From Streptococcaceae bacterium (GTDB lineage: Bacteria; Bacillota; Bacilli; Lactobacillales; Streptococcaceae), in assembly GCA_031254115.1 (NCBI GenBank), contig JAIRUZ010000056.1, positions 1 to 55,739 of the forward strand: a stretch of DNA of 55,739 bases, in the 5' to 3' direction. The notes under the pieces are model-generated. The model worked only from the letters and a program-made list of their open reading frames with translations, ran no database searches and had not been told where the DNA came from. Position 1 is the stretch's first letter, and each line of letters begins with the position of its first letter. Positions 1 to 10,930 of the stretch are shown piece by piece. The translations under genes were made by a program, and so were the position numbers.

Positions 1-1107
1 CGGCATTTGAGCAGACAATTCTTGAATGGCTTCTTGTGATGTCACACGTGAGGCTTTGCTGCTGCCAAGTTCGTGTTTTGTCAATTCAAGTTCTGGCGTC
101 TCATTTTCAAAGGCTTTTATATATTGCGCCGCGAGTTCTGGAAATTTTTCTTTGTAAGACGCAAATGTGCGATTCCAGACCTCTTCACGCGCTTCGCCGC
201 GCGTCACAAGCGTTTCTTTAAAACGTTTTTTGACTTCGTCGGGGATGCTAAACTCAGGATAATTCCAGCCGTATGCAGCTTTTGCAGCCGCAACGCCGTC
301 AGCGCCAAGTGGCGCACCGTGCACCGCATTTGTGCCTTCTTTTGGCGCGCCAAAACCAATCACCGTTTTGACTTCAATAATCGTCGGCTTTGTTGTTGCT
401 TTTTTAGCACGCTCAATCGCCGTTGCAATTTCAGCGAGATCATTGCCGTCTTTGACGAGAATATGTTGCCAACCGTAGGATTCAAATCGCATTTTCACGT
501 CGTCCACAAAGGATTGCTCAAGTTTCCCGTCCAGTGAAATATTGTTTGAATCGTAGAGCAAAACCAATTTGCCAAGCTTTAATTTGCCCGCAAGTGACGC
601 CGCTTCTTGCGACACGCCTTCCATCAGATCCCCGTCGCCGTTCAAAGCATACGTGTAATGATCCACAATTTCAAAACCGGGCTTGTTGTAAGTCGCAGCC
701 AGATGCGCCTCCGCCATCGCCATACCGACCGCGTTTGCGATACCTTGACCAAGTGGCCCTGTCGTTGCTTCCACACCATCGGTGTGGCCGACTTCTGGGT
801 GACCTGGCGTTTTCGAGTTCCATTGACGGAAATGCTGCAAATCCTCCACGCTCACAGCATAGCCCGCAACGTGCAGCAAGCTGTACAAAAGCGCCGAGCC
901 GTGCCCCGCTGACAAGACAAAACGATCACGATTTGTCCAGTTGCGCGACGTTTTAGGATTGACGGTCAAAAATTTCGACCAAAGCACGTAAGCCATCGGT
1001 GCTGCGCCAAGCGGCAAACCTGGATGTCCCGAATTTGCCTTTTGAATCGCGTCCATTGACAGAGTCCGCAGCGTGTTTACGCCCAATTGATCCGTATAAT
1101 CAAACAT
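1..1107 (-). CDS. tkt: Transketolase, 3' part beyond window start (partial)
   Basis: Minus-strand open frame running off position 1; begins [43 protein letters not shown]; contains [18 protein letters not shown] and the thiamine-diphosphate region. Absent from the ORF track because it is open-ended. Confidence 0.93.
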   Translation of the reverse strand, partial: MFDYTDQLGVNTLRTLSMDAIQKANSGHPGLPLGAAPMAYVLWSKFLTVNPKTSRNWTNRDRFVLSAGHGSALLYSLLHVAGYAVSVEDLQHFRQWNSKTPGHPEVGHTDGVEATTGPLGQGIANAVGMAMAEAHLAATYNKPGFEIVDHYTYALNGDGDLMEGVSQEAASLAGKLKLGKLVLLYDSNNISLDGKLEQSFVDDVKMRFESYGWQHILVKDGNDLAEIATAIERAKKATTKPTIIEVKTVIGFGAPKEGTNAVHGAPLGADGVAAAKAAYGWNYPEFSIPDEVKKRFKETLVTRGEAREEVWNRTFASYKEKFPELAAQYIKAFENETPELELTKHELGSSKASRVTSQEAIQELSAQMP

Positions 1108-1174
1108 TGTATTCTCCTTTATCCTGTGTCAAAATTATATCATAAAAAAGCGCCTCGTTGACGCTTTCTCTGTA

Positions 1175-2551
1175 TCAGTTTACGCCTTTCGCTCTGTCAC
1201 GCGCGTTCAAAACCGCACTTGCGATGAGAACGATGGCTAAGAAGCCAAGAATCAGGGCTACGACTGCGATTTCGCCCCCTTTTCCTGTCAGTCCCAAAAT
1301 GCCGCCCGAAATAATATAATCCGAATCTGCGAAAGTTGAGGCCGCGCCAGCACCAAAGGAGCCAAGAGTTGGGATAATTAACAGCGGCCCCCACGAGAGA
1401 ATCAAACCATTGACAAAGGCGCCAATAACCGCGCCGCGCGTGCCACCAAAAGCATTGCCATAAACACCCGCTGCGCCTCCACAGAAGAACAGCCCGACCA
1501 CACCAGGGATAATGACCGTCGTATGCAAACCAATCATCGCAAGCATTGAGACAACGCCCGTGGCAAATGCGACGAAAAAGCCAATCAGCACGGCATTTGG
1601 CGCGTAAGGAAAGACAATTGGTACATCAAGGGCTGGTTTTGAATTGGGCACCAATTTTTGAGCGATGCCTTGAAAAGCTGGTACAATTTCCGCCAAAATC
1701 ATGCGAACGCCCTGGAGGACGACGACAAAGCCTGCGGCGAAAGTGCCTGCTTGAACAACCGCGTAAATGATATAATTCGTGCTGCCTGCCAAGGCTTTCG
1801 TTTCAACGAACTGAGGACCCGCAATCAGTGCAAGAATCACATAAACGATCATCATGACAAGCGAGATTGAGACAGTAGAGTCACGCAGGAAGCCGAGAGA
1901 TTTTGGAATATTGAGCTTTTCAGTTGATTTCTCTGGATCTGGATTACCGAGTTTTTCGCCTAAAAATCCAGCTAGGGCATAGCCCATATTGCCTGTATGC
2001 CCCATGGCTACGCCGTCAGTTCCTGTCAGCTTACGCATATAACGTTGCGTGAGCGCGGGGGTTACAGTCAAGAGAGTGCCTTCAAAAATGCCGCCCAAAA
2101 GAATGGTCAGCGGGCCATTTCCGATGCCTGCCGAAATCAAGATAACCGCTGACATGGTTGAGATATAGAGCATGGCCTGACCTGTTAAGAAAATGTATTT
2201 GAAGCGTGTGATGCGTGCGAGAATGATGTTCACGATAAAGCCAGTAATCATAATCAGCGCAGCGGGCGTGCCAAATTTGACGAGTGCGAGCGCGACGACG
2301 GCTTCGTTTGACGGCACAACGCCTTTGGCATTGAACACGTGCTGAAACATAGCCGCAAAAGGTGTGAGCGAATTGACGAGAATCCCCGCGCCACCAACGA
2401 GCACAAGAAAACCTGCAAAGGTCTTAATCGAGCCTTGAATGACCGCGGTTGCGGGTTTCTTTTGCAAAATAAGACCCAGCATCGCAATGAGCCCGACGAG
2501 CAGCGCGGGCGTGGTCGCCACGGAAACAATGAAATTTAAAAACGAATTCAT
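1175..2551 (-). CDS. PTS ascorbate-type (UlaA/SgaT family) EIIC permease
   Basis: 458 aa polytopic protein; GNMGYALAGFLGEKLGNP, PYAPNAVLIGF and GNAFGGTRGAVIGAFVNGLI motifs typical of UlaA/SgaT. Confidence 0.88.
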   Translation of the reverse strand: MNSFLNFIVSVATTPALLVGLIAMLGLILQKKPATAVIQGSIKTFAGFLVLVGGAGILVNSLTPFAAMFQHVFNAKGVVPSNEAVVALALVKFGTPAALIMITGFIVNIILARITRFKYIFLTGQAMLYISTMSAVILISAGIGNGPLTILLGGIFEGTLLTVTPALTQRYMRKLTGTDGVAMGHTGNMGYALAGFLGEKLGNPDPEKSTEKLNIPKSLGFLRDSTVSISLVMMIVYVILALIAGPQFVETKALAGSTNYIIYAVVQAGTFAAGFVVVLQGVRMILAEIVPAFQGIAQKLVPNSKPALDVPIVFPYAPNAVLIGFFVAFATGVVSMLAMIGLHTTVIIPGVVGLFFCGGAAGVYGNAFGGTRGAVIGAFVNGLILSWGPLLIIPTLGSFGAGAASTFADSDYIISGGILGLTGKGGEIAVVALILGFLAIVLIASAVLNARDRAKGVN

Positions 2552-2563
2552 GAGAAACTCCTT

Positions 2564-2872
2564 TTAGTTAGATGGGTGAGGGATATTTTCTGCGTCAAGT
2601 ACTTTGTGGACGGCTTCGCGGGCAATATCTTTGTCTATGATTGAGCTGAGTGGCACAATTTTCTCTGCTGGAATGTTTGGTAAAGCTGTCACAAGCGTGG
2701 CCTCAACAAAGAAATAGTCGGCTGTGTCAGGCGTTGCCGAGCCAACGTCCATGTGATTGAGCTCAAAGTCTGCAAGGTTGAGCCCTTCTTCTTGCAAAAT
2801 GGCTTGAATATTGAGCTGCACCATAAAGCTGGTGCCAAGGCCAGATTGGCAAACGGCGGCGATTTTAATCAT
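2564..2872 (-). CDS. PTS EIIB component, ascorbate/SgaB type
   Basis: 102 aa; MIKIAAVCQSGLGTSFMVQLNIQ with the CxxGxGTS EIIB phosphorylation loop. Confidence 0.85.
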   Translation of the reverse strand: MIKIAAVCQSGLGTSFMVQLNIQAILQEEGLNLADFELNHMDVGSATPDTADYFFVEATLVTALPNIPAEKIVPLSSIIDKDIAREAVHKVLDAENIPHPSN

Positions 2873-4739
2873 TTGTTTCTCCTTTTTGAATAATTTTTTG
2901 AATGTCTGAACTTTTTTCAGCTGACAGAAGGCTGGCGAGCTGATTTTTGTCTGACAGAATGCTTGTCAGCTCTGACAGCGCGTGAAGATGGCTTTCATTG
3001 TCACTCGCGGCAAGCACGATAAGAATTTGTACCGCATGCGCGGGATCATCAAGCAAATTGACGGGCTGCGCGAGTTTCAAAAGTGACATGCCGATTTTAT
3101 TGACGCCGTCCTCAGGGCGCGCATGAGGAAGCGCGACGCCGTGCCCGAGGTCGATGTACGCGCCAAATTCCTTCACGCGGCTGATAATCGCTTGCGTGTA
3201 GCCCCGCGTGATTTTTTCGCTGTCAAGCAAAGGCTGCGCCGCGAGCGTAATCGCGGTTTCCCAGTCGGGCACATTTTCAGCGAATGTGATAGATTTTTCA
3301 GTAAGCAAATCAGATAGCATAAGTGGTGAATTCTCCTTTTTCTGTGGAATGAGCGCGAGCTTGCGCGCGAGCAATTGAGCGACTTTGGCGCGGTCTGCGT
3401 CTGGCGCGAGGTACGGCGCGAGACTTTTCACGAGGCTGTCAGCTGACGGGCGCAAGTAGCCCGGCAACGCGAAATCTGAGACAACTTGGTTGTAAAGCTG
3501 ACGCGCTTCCTCAGCTTCTGGCAAGGGCGACATCAAATAAATCGGTTTTTCTGTCGGCAGCGAAAGCGTAGAAAATAACATGTCATAGCTGTCCACGGGC
3601 AATTCGGCAAAACTCGCAACGTCCGTCGCTAACGCAAATTCGATCATAGGAAATAGCGCTTCTAAACGTTTACGCATGATTAAACTTGAGCTGATGCCAT
3701 TCACGCACAATACAACCGCCGAATACTGACGGTGCCGCGCGCGCTTGTGACTCTCGCTGCCAAACAACATCACAAAATACGCAAGCTCATCAGCCGAAAT
3801 CGGGCCTGTAGCAGCTGACAACGGCTCAAGCGCTTTTTCTGTCAGCTGCCAAAGCTCTGGATATTCTCTGTGAATCCTGTCAGTCAGCGGATTTTCAAGC
3901 ACAAGCTCGTATTTAATCCTGAAATACGCTGGTGTCAGATGCGTGAGCAGCGCCATGAACGTTTTCGTAAAATCCTCAAACTCCAGCGCGGCCAGCCGCA
4001 TGATTGACTCCATGATTTCAAACGCGATGCGGTACAAAAAATCGAGCGTTGCCGTGCGAAAGCTGCCATCAGACACCGAAAAAAGCAACGCCTCGCGCGT
4101 CGGCGCATTCACTCTCGCGCAATTTTCAAGCATTGAAAACAGCAACAAAGTTGGCGTCAGGCGACTTTCAGGCATCTTGATGCCACTTTCTGTCAGCGCT
4201 GACAGAGAGCTTGCGACACGCTGCGGATTTTCACGGTTCAGAAATTTCGACAACAGATAAAGCGCCTGATTGTCCAAACTGTGAATCGCGCGAAACGCGA
4301 GCGAAAGCAATTTTCCCGCATTTCCAGATAATGTATACCCTTGCTTTCTGGAAAATTTAAGCGCAATAGAATCCTCCGAAAGCCGCAGTTTGAGCTGCTT
4401 CACGTCCGATAAAATCGTGTTGCGGCTGACGCCAAATAACGCCTGAAACGCCTCAACTGACACGTCGCCGTCCGCCGCAAATACCAGTAAATACACGAGT
4501 TTCAGCCGCTCAGATTCCCGAAAGCTCAGCGCCCGCACATCCGAAAGCCCAAAGCGCCGCGCCTCAAAATCTGACACATCATCCGACACAACAAACACGC
4601 CATCTGACAGTTCAAACCCGCTGTCAGCCGCGGCCTTCGCTATTTCAGCCTCCGTCAGCCCTGACAACGCCGCCAATTTCTCGACTTTCCAAAATTTTTG
4701 CCCCGAAAACACCGCAAAATCTAACGTATACCCCAGCAT
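2865..4739 (-). CDS. BglG/LicR-type PRD transcriptional regulator with EIIB-like and C-terminal EIIA domains
   Basis: 624 aa; N-terminal HTH (SRNTILSDVKQLKLRL), PRD region, SAVVLCVNGISSSL EIIB-like loop, C-terminal GVALPHARPEDGV EIIA active-site motif. Confidence 0.85.
   Translation of the reverse strand: MLGYTLDFAVFSGQKFWKVEKLAALSGLTEAEIAKAAADSGFELSDGVFVVSDDVSDFEARRFGLSDVRALSFRESERLKLVYLLVFAADGDVSVEAFQALFGVSRNTILSDVKQLKLRLSEDSIALKFSRKQGYTLSGNAGKLLSLAFRAIHSLDNQALYLLSKFLNRENPQRVASSLSALTESGIKMPESRLTPTLLLFSMLENCARVNAPTREALLFSVSDGSFRTATLDFLYRIAFEIMESIMRLAALEFEDFTKTFMALLTHLTPAYFRIKYELVLENPLTDRIHREYPELWQLTEKALEPLSAATGPISADELAYFVMLFGSESHKRARHRQYSAVVLCVNGISSSLIMRKRLEALFPMIEFALATDVASFAELPVDSYDMLFSTLSLPTEKPIYLMSPLPEAEEARQLYNQVVSDFALPGYLRPSADSLVKSLAPYLAPDADRAKVAQLLARKLALIPQKKENSPLMLSDLLTEKSITFAENVPDWETAITLAAQPLLDSEKITRGYTQAIISRVKEFGAYIDLGHGVALPHARPEDGVNKIGMSLLKLAQPVNLLDDPAHAVQILIVLAASDNESHLHALSELTSILSDKNQLASLLSAEKSSDIQKIIQKGETND
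4190..4205. repeat. Dyad repeat CTGTCAGCGCTGACAG inside the PRD regulator gene
   Basis: Exact 16-mer; LSALTE on the minus strand. Confidence 0.97.
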
Positions 4740-4835
4740 GTCCCCTCCACACCTCTATTTTACTAAAAATACGCGTCATAAAAACGCGCATTCAACCCAA
4801 AATCACCGAGGCGCTTTTCATTTCATTGGACTCAA

Positions 4836-4855
4836 AAAACCTCTTACGAGGTTTT
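4836..4855. terminator. Rho-independent terminator-like hairpin
   Basis: AAAACCTC-TTAC-GAGGTTTT. Confidence 0.55.
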
Positions 4856-5053
4856 CAGTACCATTGTTAAAGAGGAAAGGCACTATAAATAATTTTTTAT
4901 CCAATAGATTGATTTTTTGGTACTAAGGACTTCGCGCCTGTATTTGTTCAATTGATGTCCACTTCTCCGCTGGCATTGCTCAGACGCGGACTTAAAAAAT
5001 AATACAAAAAATGCCTGTTCAACGACAGACATCTTTTGTATTTAACTTTTGCT

Positions 5054-5248
5054 TTACACGCGTTCAACGCCTGCTGGCAACTTCTTGAGCGCCTTTGCTG
5101 AAGCCCAAACGGTCTTCATAACGCCGTTTTCAGAAATGCGAACTTTCTGAAGATTAGCTTTGACTTGACGGTGTGTCATATTCATCGCATGGCTGCGATT
5201 GTTTCCAGAAACAGTCTTGCGACCTGTAAAATAGCATACTTTTGACAT
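5054..5248 (-). CDS. rpmB: 50S ribosomal protein L28
   Basis: [38 protein letters not shown]; start trimmed from the ORF track to MSKVCYF. Confidence 0.95.
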   Translation of the reverse strand: MSKVCYFTGRKTVSGNNRSHAMNMTHRQVKANLQKVRISENGVMKTVWASAKALKKLPAGVERV

Positions 5249-5333
5249 AATAATAATTCCCTTTCTCACAGATTCTTGCCTTTCGACAATGCTCGTATAG
5301 TTTACCAAAAAATCGCGCGTTTGTCAAGTCCTG

Positions 5334-6998
5334 TTATTCTACACTGAAAAGATAAGGATAAACAGGTTGGCCGCCATTATGAATTTCGATTTCGAGAGCG
5401 TCATAGCGTTTGTCGAGTTCTTTGGCAATTTTTTCAATCTCGCGCTCTTTGCCATCTTCACCGACATAAATCGCAACAACTTCGCTGTCCTCATCAATCA
5501 TCGCCTCGAATGTTGCAAGCAACGCGTCTGACATTTTGCGCGTGGAAACAACGATTTTGCCGTCAACCATGCCAAGAACATCTTTTTTCTTAATCTCAAT
5601 GCCGTCAATTGACGTGTCGCGTATGGCATTTGTCACGGAACCCGAAACGACATCAGAGAGCGCCTCTGTCATCGCGTCTTTGTTGTCTTCAAGACTTGCC
5701 TCAGGGTTAAAGCTCAAAAGTGCAGTGAAACCTTGCGGAACAGTCGCCGTTTCAATCACTTCACACGGAATCTCAACGAGTTCTGCAGCTGATTTTGCTG
5801 CCATGAAAATGTTTTTGTTGTTCGGTAAAATAATGACTTTTTCGGCATTGGCCGCTTCAACAGCTGCCGCAATGTCTTTGGTTGACGGATTCATCGTCTG
5901 ACCGCCTGAAACGACAGACGTTGCGCCCATTTGCTTGAAGATTTCAGCGAGTCCGTCGCCTGCTGCAATCGCAATAATCGCATAGGGTTTGCGCGGTTGC
6001 GCGGTTGTTTGTGCGGCTTCTTTTTCAGCAACACCTTCATTTTGTAGACGCATGTTGTCCACTTTGACTTTCACAAGTCGGCCAAATTTCAAGCCCTCTT
6101 GCATGACAAGTCCTGGATCTTCGGTATGGACGTGGACTTTAATCACTTCATCATCGTCAACAACAAGAAGCGAATTGCCAATGCCCGCGAGATAAGACTG
6201 GAAAGTGTCGTGATTGTATTTTTTGCGTGCCGTTGGGCCTTTGCCAATTTCAACCATGATTTCTGTACAATAACCATACTTGATATCACTCGTTGAGGCA
6301 TTTGCAACGCCTGCCATTTCATGCTCAGACATAATCATTGCGTCCATTGCCGCAGGCGCCGTGGCTGGATCTGCCGGCACAAATTCACCGTTCAAGACTT
6401 GTAAAAAGCCTTCATAAATGAAAACAAGGCCTTGACCGCCGGAATCAACAACACCGACTTCTTTCAAAACAGGCAGCAAATCAGGCGTGGTCGCAAGCGC
6501 TTTGTTTGCGCCGTCAAGTGCTGCTTGCATGACTTCGGTTGCGTCATCTGTGCTGCGCGTTTTTGACTTCGCGGCTTCTGCTGCCCCGCGCGAAACAGTA
6601 AGAATCGTCCCTTCAACTGGCTTCATGACTGCTTTATACGCGACTTCAACGCCTTTTTCAAGTGCGGCCGCAAGATGAATGCCGTCCAGTTCGTCGTATT
6701 CTTTGGCGTATTGGGCAAATCCGCGGAAAAGCTGAGACAAGATAACACCCGAATTTCCGCGCGCACCCATCAAAAGGCCTTTTGAGAGAACTTGGGAGAG
6801 CGCGCCCACGCTGTCAGACGGTTTTTGGCTGACTTCTTTGGCACCGTTTGTGATGGTCATTGACATATTGGTGCCCGTGTCACCATCTGGCACGGGGAAA
6901 ACATTGAGTGAATTGACATATTCTGCTTGGGAATTGAGGCGGGCGCTTGCGGCTTCAATCATTTCTGCGAATACACTGGCTGTGATTTTTGCGGTCAT
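5334..6998 (-). CDS. DAK2/FakA-like (YloV) kinase domain protein
   Basis: 554 aa; NVFPVPDGDTGTNMSMT and GARGNSGVILSQLFRG motifs; adjacent to asp23 as in other Firmicutes. Confidence 0.92.
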   Translation of the reverse strand: MTAKITASVFAEMIEAASARLNSQAEYVNSLNVFPVPDGDTGTNMSMTITNGAKEVSQKPSDSVGALSQVLSKGLLMGARGNSGVILSQLFRGFAQYAKEYDELDGIHLAAALEKGVEVAYKAVMKPVEGTILTVSRGAAEAAKSKTRSTDDATEVMQAALDGANKALATTPDLLPVLKEVGVVDSGGQGLVFIYEGFLQVLNGEFVPADPATAPAAMDAMIMSEHEMAGVANASTSDIKYGYCTEIMVEIGKGPTARKKYNHDTFQSYLAGIGNSLLVVDDDEVIKVHVHTEDPGLVMQEGLKFGRLVKVKVDNMRLQNEGVAEKEAAQTTAQPRKPYAIIAIAAGDGLAEIFKQMGATSVVSGGQTMNPSTKDIAAAVEAANAEKVIILPNNKNIFMAAKSAAELVEIPCEVIETATVPQGFTALLSFNPEASLEDNKDAMTEALSDVVSGSVTNAIRDTSIDGIEIKKKDVLGMVDGKIVVSTRKMSDALLATFEAMIDEDSEVVAIYVGEDGKEREIEKIAKELDKRYDALEIEIHNGGQPVYPYLFSVE

Positions 6999-7358
6999 TT
7001 AGTCCTCCACCCTTACATTTTGCACAAAAATATTGACGGCAACGTCAAAGAGCCCGAGCTGATTTTCGAGATTAAAACGCACGCGTTCTTGCACATTTTT
7101 GGCGACTTCAGAGATTTTCACGCCGTAGCGCACGACAATGAAAACGTCAATTGAAGTGCCATTTTTGTCCGAATTGACAACCACGCCGCGCTCAAAATTT
7201 TCCTGACGGAGAATCTGGCGCGCGGTGTCGCGCACCGCGTTTCGGCTTGTCATGCCCACAACGCCAATGACCTCGGTCGTCGAAGTTCCAACAAGCGTTG
7301 CAATGACATCGTTTGCAATGTCAACATTTCCATTTTTTGTATTAAAAGTTACGGTCAT
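6999..7358 (-). CDS. Asp23/Gls24 family envelope stress protein (start ambiguous: ATG at 7358 or TTG at 7406)
   Basis: MTVTFNTKNGNVDIANDVIATLVGTSTTEVIGVVGM; see finding on palindromes between SD and ATG. Confidence 0.85.
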   Translation of the reverse strand: MTVTFNTKNGNVDIANDVIATLVGTSTTEVIGVVGMTSRNAVRDTARQILRQENFERGVVVNSDKNGTSIDVFIVVRYGVKISEVAKNVQERVRFNLENQLGLFDVAVNIFVQNVRVED

Positions 7359-7372
7359 AGTTAAGATATAAG

Positions 7373-7386
7373 CTGTCAGCTGACAG
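7373..7386. repeat. Dyad repeat, 0-bp spacer: CTGTCAGCTGACAG
   Basis: Exact 14-bp palindrome. Confidence 0.9.
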
Positions 7387-7390
7387 GTTT

Positions 7391-7405
7391 CTGTCAGCGC
7401 TGACA
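7391..7405. repeat. Dyad repeat CTGTCAGCGCTGACA (14-bp core present)
   Basis: Read directly. Confidence 0.95.
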
Positions 7406-7456
7406 ACTCTCCTTTCCGTTTATTATAAATAGCCTAACAGCTCATTATATCAAATT

Positions 7457-7996
7457 TTAGTTCTTTCGGCCAAATCCGAAAAAGCCACGTTTTTTCGTTT
7501 GCTGTTTTTTGACGTCTTTGAGCTCGAGCAAAATTTCTTCTCTATCAGCCAAAGCCGCGGCTGTCAGCTGTTGTTGCTGGTCAAGCTGCTTGTCTTTTTC
7601 AGCAATCTGATGGTCTTTGATGGACAATTGCCCACCGAGCATTTTGATTTGGTCGTCTTTTATATCCATTTGCGACGTCAGCCGCGAAATTTCCGCGTCC
7701 TTGCCCTCCATCAGCCCTGACAGCATGCCAAAAATCGTCGCGTCTTGCTTGTCACGTTTGACAATCGATTTTTCGCTTGGCGGCGCTGTTTTTGGCTTGT
7801 CAACGACTTCTTGCTCCGCCGTCACAACTTTGCCGTAAAGCCGTTCAAGCTCACGAACGCCAGCCGCATTGACCACCTTAAACCCGCGGTCATTTTCCTC
7901 AACAAAATCCGCCTCAAGTGCGCGCACGCGATTATTCATGGCTTGACGGCTCACGCCAAATAAATCAGCCAATTCAGATACAGTTTTTATGTTCAT
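7457..7996 (-). CDS. HTH plus coiled-coil protein, DUF536-like
   Basis: N-terminal HTH MNIKTVSELADLFGVSRQAMNNRVRALE, repeated KDxQI coiled coil, C-terminal KKRGFFGFGRKN. Confidence 0.7.
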   Translation of the reverse strand: MNIKTVSELADLFGVSRQAMNNRVRALEADFVEENDRGFKVVNAAGVRELERLYGKVVTAEQEVVDKPKTAPPSEKSIVKRDKQDATIFGMLSGLMEGKDAEISRLTSQMDIKDDQIKMLGGQLSIKDHQIAEKDKQLDQQQQLTAAALADREEILLELKDVKKQQTKKRGFFGFGRKN

Positions 7997-8019
7997 TTTT
8001 TCTTTTTCGTGAAGCGACT

Positions 8020-9459
8020 TTATTTATCCAATTCTTCGTACAGCAATTTTTGCGCAACGCCTGGATTTGCCTGACCTTTTGTCGCCTTCATCAGCTGGCC
8101 AATCAACGCTTTTGCCGAGTTCGCATTGCCGCCTTTGTAATCAGCAACTGCTTTTTCATTTTTTGCCAGCACATCTTCTATAATCGGCACGAGCACTGCA
8201 GGATCAGAAATTTGAACCAAGCCCGCTTTTTTGACAAACGCTTCCGCCGAGCCGCCATTTTTTGCGAGCTCAACAAATACTTGCTTCGCGATTTTTGAGG
8301 AAATCGTACCATCTGCAATCAAAGCGAGCATTTCAGTCAGATTTTCTGGCGTGAGTTTGATTGCAGCAAGCGCAACGCCTTCTGCATTCAGATATTGCGC
8401 CACTTCGCCTGTCAGCCAGTTCACGACTGATTTTGCGTCGGCGCCCAATTTGACCGCGGCATCAAAGAAATCAGACGTCGCTTTCGTTGCTGTCAGAGCA
8501 GCCGCATCCTTGTCAGACAAGCCAAACTCAGCTTTGTAGCTCACGCGCCTCGCAGCTGGAAATTTTGGCAACGTTGTGCGAACATCTTCAATCCACGCAT
8601 CGCTAATCTCAACGCGCGGCAAATCTGGCTCTGGAAAATAGCGATAATCGCTCGAGCCTTCTTTCACGCGCATCAAGAGCGTCTCGCCCGTTTTCTCGTC
8701 AAAACGACGCGTTTCTTGCTGAATCACGCCACCGCTGCGCAATACTTCTGCCTGCCGTTTTTCTTCAAACGCCAACCCGCGACGCACAAAATTAAACGAA
8801 TTCAGATTTTTCAGCTCTGTTTTCGTGCCAAATTCCTCTTGTCCGTAAGGACGCAGCGAAATATTAGCATCGCAACGCATCGATCCTTCTTCCATTTTCA
8901 CATCGGAAATGCCTGTGTATTGGATAATTTCTTTGAGCGCCGTCAAGTACGCGTAGGCTTCCTCGGGCGAGCGCATATCTGCTTCGCTGACGATTTCAAT
9001 CAAAGGAACACCTTGGCGGTTCAAGTCAACATAAGAAAAGCCGTCGCTTCCATGCGTGTTTTTGCCCGCGTCTTCCTCGATATGCGCGCGCTCAATACGA
9101 ATCGTTTTCTTCGTGCCATCTTCAAGCTCAATATTGATGCTGCCGTTGTAACCAATCGGCTCGTCAAATTGCGAAATCTGATACGCTTTTGGATTATCTG
9201 GATAAAAATAGTTTTTTCGGTCAAAATGCATGCTCTGATGAATCGCCATTTTCAGCGCCAAAGCAGCTTTGATACCCGAAGTAACGACGCCTTTATTGAG
9301 CACGGGCAAAACGCCCGGAAGTCCCCAATCCACAATATTTGTGGACGTGTTAGGATCGCCGCCAAATTTCGTTGAAGCAGGACTGAAAATCTTGCTGGTT
9401 GTATTGAGCTCCACATGGACTTCAAGCCCAATGACGGTTTCAAAATTTGTGTCTGCCAT
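8020..9459 (-). CDS. gatB: Aspartyl/glutamyl-tRNA amidotransferase subunit B
   Basis: [29 protein letters not shown]; start trimmed to MADTNF. Confidence 0.96.
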   Translation of the reverse strand: MADTNFETVIGLEVHVELNTTSKIFSPASTKFGGDPNTSTNIVDWGLPGVLPVLNKGVVTSGIKAALALKMAIHQSMHFDRKNYFYPDNPKAYQISQFDEPIGYNGSINIELEDGTKKTIRIERAHIEEDAGKNTHGSDGFSYVDLNRQGVPLIEIVSEADMRSPEEAYAYLTALKEIIQYTGISDVKMEEGSMRCDANISLRPYGQEEFGTKTELKNLNSFNFVRRGLAFEEKRQAEVLRSGGVIQQETRRFDEKTGETLLMRVKEGSSDYRYFPEPDLPRVEISDAWIEDVRTTLPKFPAARRVSYKAEFGLSDKDAAALTATKATSDFFDAAVKLGADAKSVVNWLTGEVAQYLNAEGVALAAIKLTPENLTEMLALIADGTISSKIAKQVFVELAKNGGSAEAFVKKAGLVQISDPAVLVPIIEDVLAKNEKAVADYKGGNANSAKALIGQLMKATKGQANPGVAQKLLYEELDK

Positions 9460-9460
9460 T

Positions 9461-10930
9461 TCAGTTGCCCCCTTTCTCAAAAATTATCGGCTGTTTCAAA
9501 TGCCAATCCGTGGCCGCCTCAAAAGCCGCTGCCGCTTGATAAATTGTTTCTTCGTCGTAGCGCTTGCCGATGAGTTGCATGCCGACTGGAAGACCTTCCA
9601 CTTGCCCCGCAGGAATCGAAATCCCTGGCAAACCAGCCAAATTGACAGGAATCGTGAGCAAATCCGCGAGATACATCGCGACTGGATCATCGACGCGACT
9701 TCCCAAATCAAACGCGACCGTTGGTGCCGTTGGTCCCAAAATCAAATCGTAGCTTTCAAAGACTTTCTTGAAATCTTCGATAATCAGCGTGCGCACTTGC
9801 CCTGCTTTTTTGAAATATGCGTCGTAATAACCCGCAGAAAGGCTGAAAGTCCCCAGCATAATTCGGCGTTTCACCTCATCGCCAAAGCCTTCTGTGCGCG
9901 ATTTCACATACACGTCTTCCAGATTTTCGATGTCTTTGCTGCGATAGCCGTAGCGAATGCCGTCAAAACGCTGCAGGTTCGAGCTTGCTTCAGAACTCGC
10001 GATGATGTAATAAACCGCGATTCCGTATTTGCTATGTGGCAATGAGACTTCTTCGACCACGGCGCCCAACTTCTCAAATTCTTTGGCTGCCGTGAGAATC
10101 TGCTCTTTCACTTTTGGATCAATGCCTTCGCCAAGGTATTCTTTCGGAAGCGCAATTTTAAGGCCTTTGATGGACTGACCGATTTTGCTGGTAAAGTCAG
10201 GCACGCTGACGTCTGACGATGTGCTGTCTTTGGTGTCATAACCCGAAATGGCACGCAATAATTGCGCATTTTCCTCAACGGTTTTAGAAAAGGGGCCGAT
10301 TTGATCGAGCGAGCTGCCAAACGCAATCAAGCCAAAACGCGACACACGTCCGTAAGTTGGCTTGAGCCCGACAATGCCATTAAATGCTGCAGGTTGGCGA
10401 ATGGAGCCACCTGTATCGCTTCCGAGTGACAGGCGAATTTGCCCTGAAGCCACAGAGGACGCCGAGCCCGAAGACGAGCCGCCAGGAACTTTTGTCTGGT
10501 CCCACGCATTTTTCGCAGGCTTCACCGATGAATTTTCGCCCGAACCGCCCATCGCGAACTCGTCCATATTTGTCTTGCCAATAATGACAAGACCTGCATC
10601 CTTCAATTTGTCAACAACGGTCGCATTGTACGGCGGCACCCAGCCGCCCAAAATCTTCGACGCTGCCGTCGTCTCGATGTCTTTCGTGACAATATTGTCT
10701 TTGATAGCAATCGGAATCCCGTCTGTCAGAATTTCTGGGCGAATCCCGCGCGCGTCAATAGCCTCAGCAGCTGCAAGCGCCTCGTCTGTCAGAACTGACA
10801 AGAAGCTGTCAACTTGTGGCTCACGATTTTCAATATCTGTCAGCGCTGACAGCGTCAACTCGCGCGCTGACAGCTCTTTTTTGACGAGCTTTTCATGTAA
10901 TTCGTTGACTGTCAAGTTGTTATATGTCAT
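9461..10930 (-). CDS. gatA: Glutamyl-tRNA amidotransferase subunit A
   Basis: Amidase signature [32 protein letters not shown]. Confidence 0.97.
   Translation of the reverse strand: MTYNNLTVNELHEKLVKKELSARELTLSALTDIENREPQVDSFLSVLTDEALAAAEAIDARGIRPEILTDGIPIAIKDNIVTKDIETTAASKILGGWVPPYNATVVDKLKDAGLVIIGKTNMDEFAMGGSGENSSVKPAKNAWDQTKVPGGSSSGSASSVASGQIRLSLGSDTGGSIRQPAAFNGIVGLKPTYGRVSRFGLIAFGSSLDQIGPFSKTVEENAQLLRAISGYDTKDSTSSDVSVPDFTSKIGQSIKGLKIALPKEYLGEGIDPKVKEQILTAAKEFEKLGAVVEEVSLPHSKYGIAVYYIIASSEASSNLQRFDGIRYGYRSKDIENLEDVYVKSRTEGFGDEVKRRIMLGTFSLSAGYYDAYFKKAGQVRTLIIEDFKKVFESYDLILGPTAPTVAFDLGSRVDDPVAMYLADLLTIPVNLAGLPGISIPAGQVEGLPVGMQLIGKRYDEETIYQAAAAFEAATDWHLKQPIIFEKGGN
10837..10852. repeat. Dyad repeat CTGTCAGCGCTGACAG inside gatA
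   Basis: Exact 16-mer, read as LSALT on the minus strand. Confidence 0.97.

Noticed and set aside
36-956. Plus-strand ORFs antisense to transketolase
   Set aside because: No recognisable domains; the minus strand reads clearly as transketolase. Many plus-strand ORFs in the track elsewhere are similar antisense artefacts.
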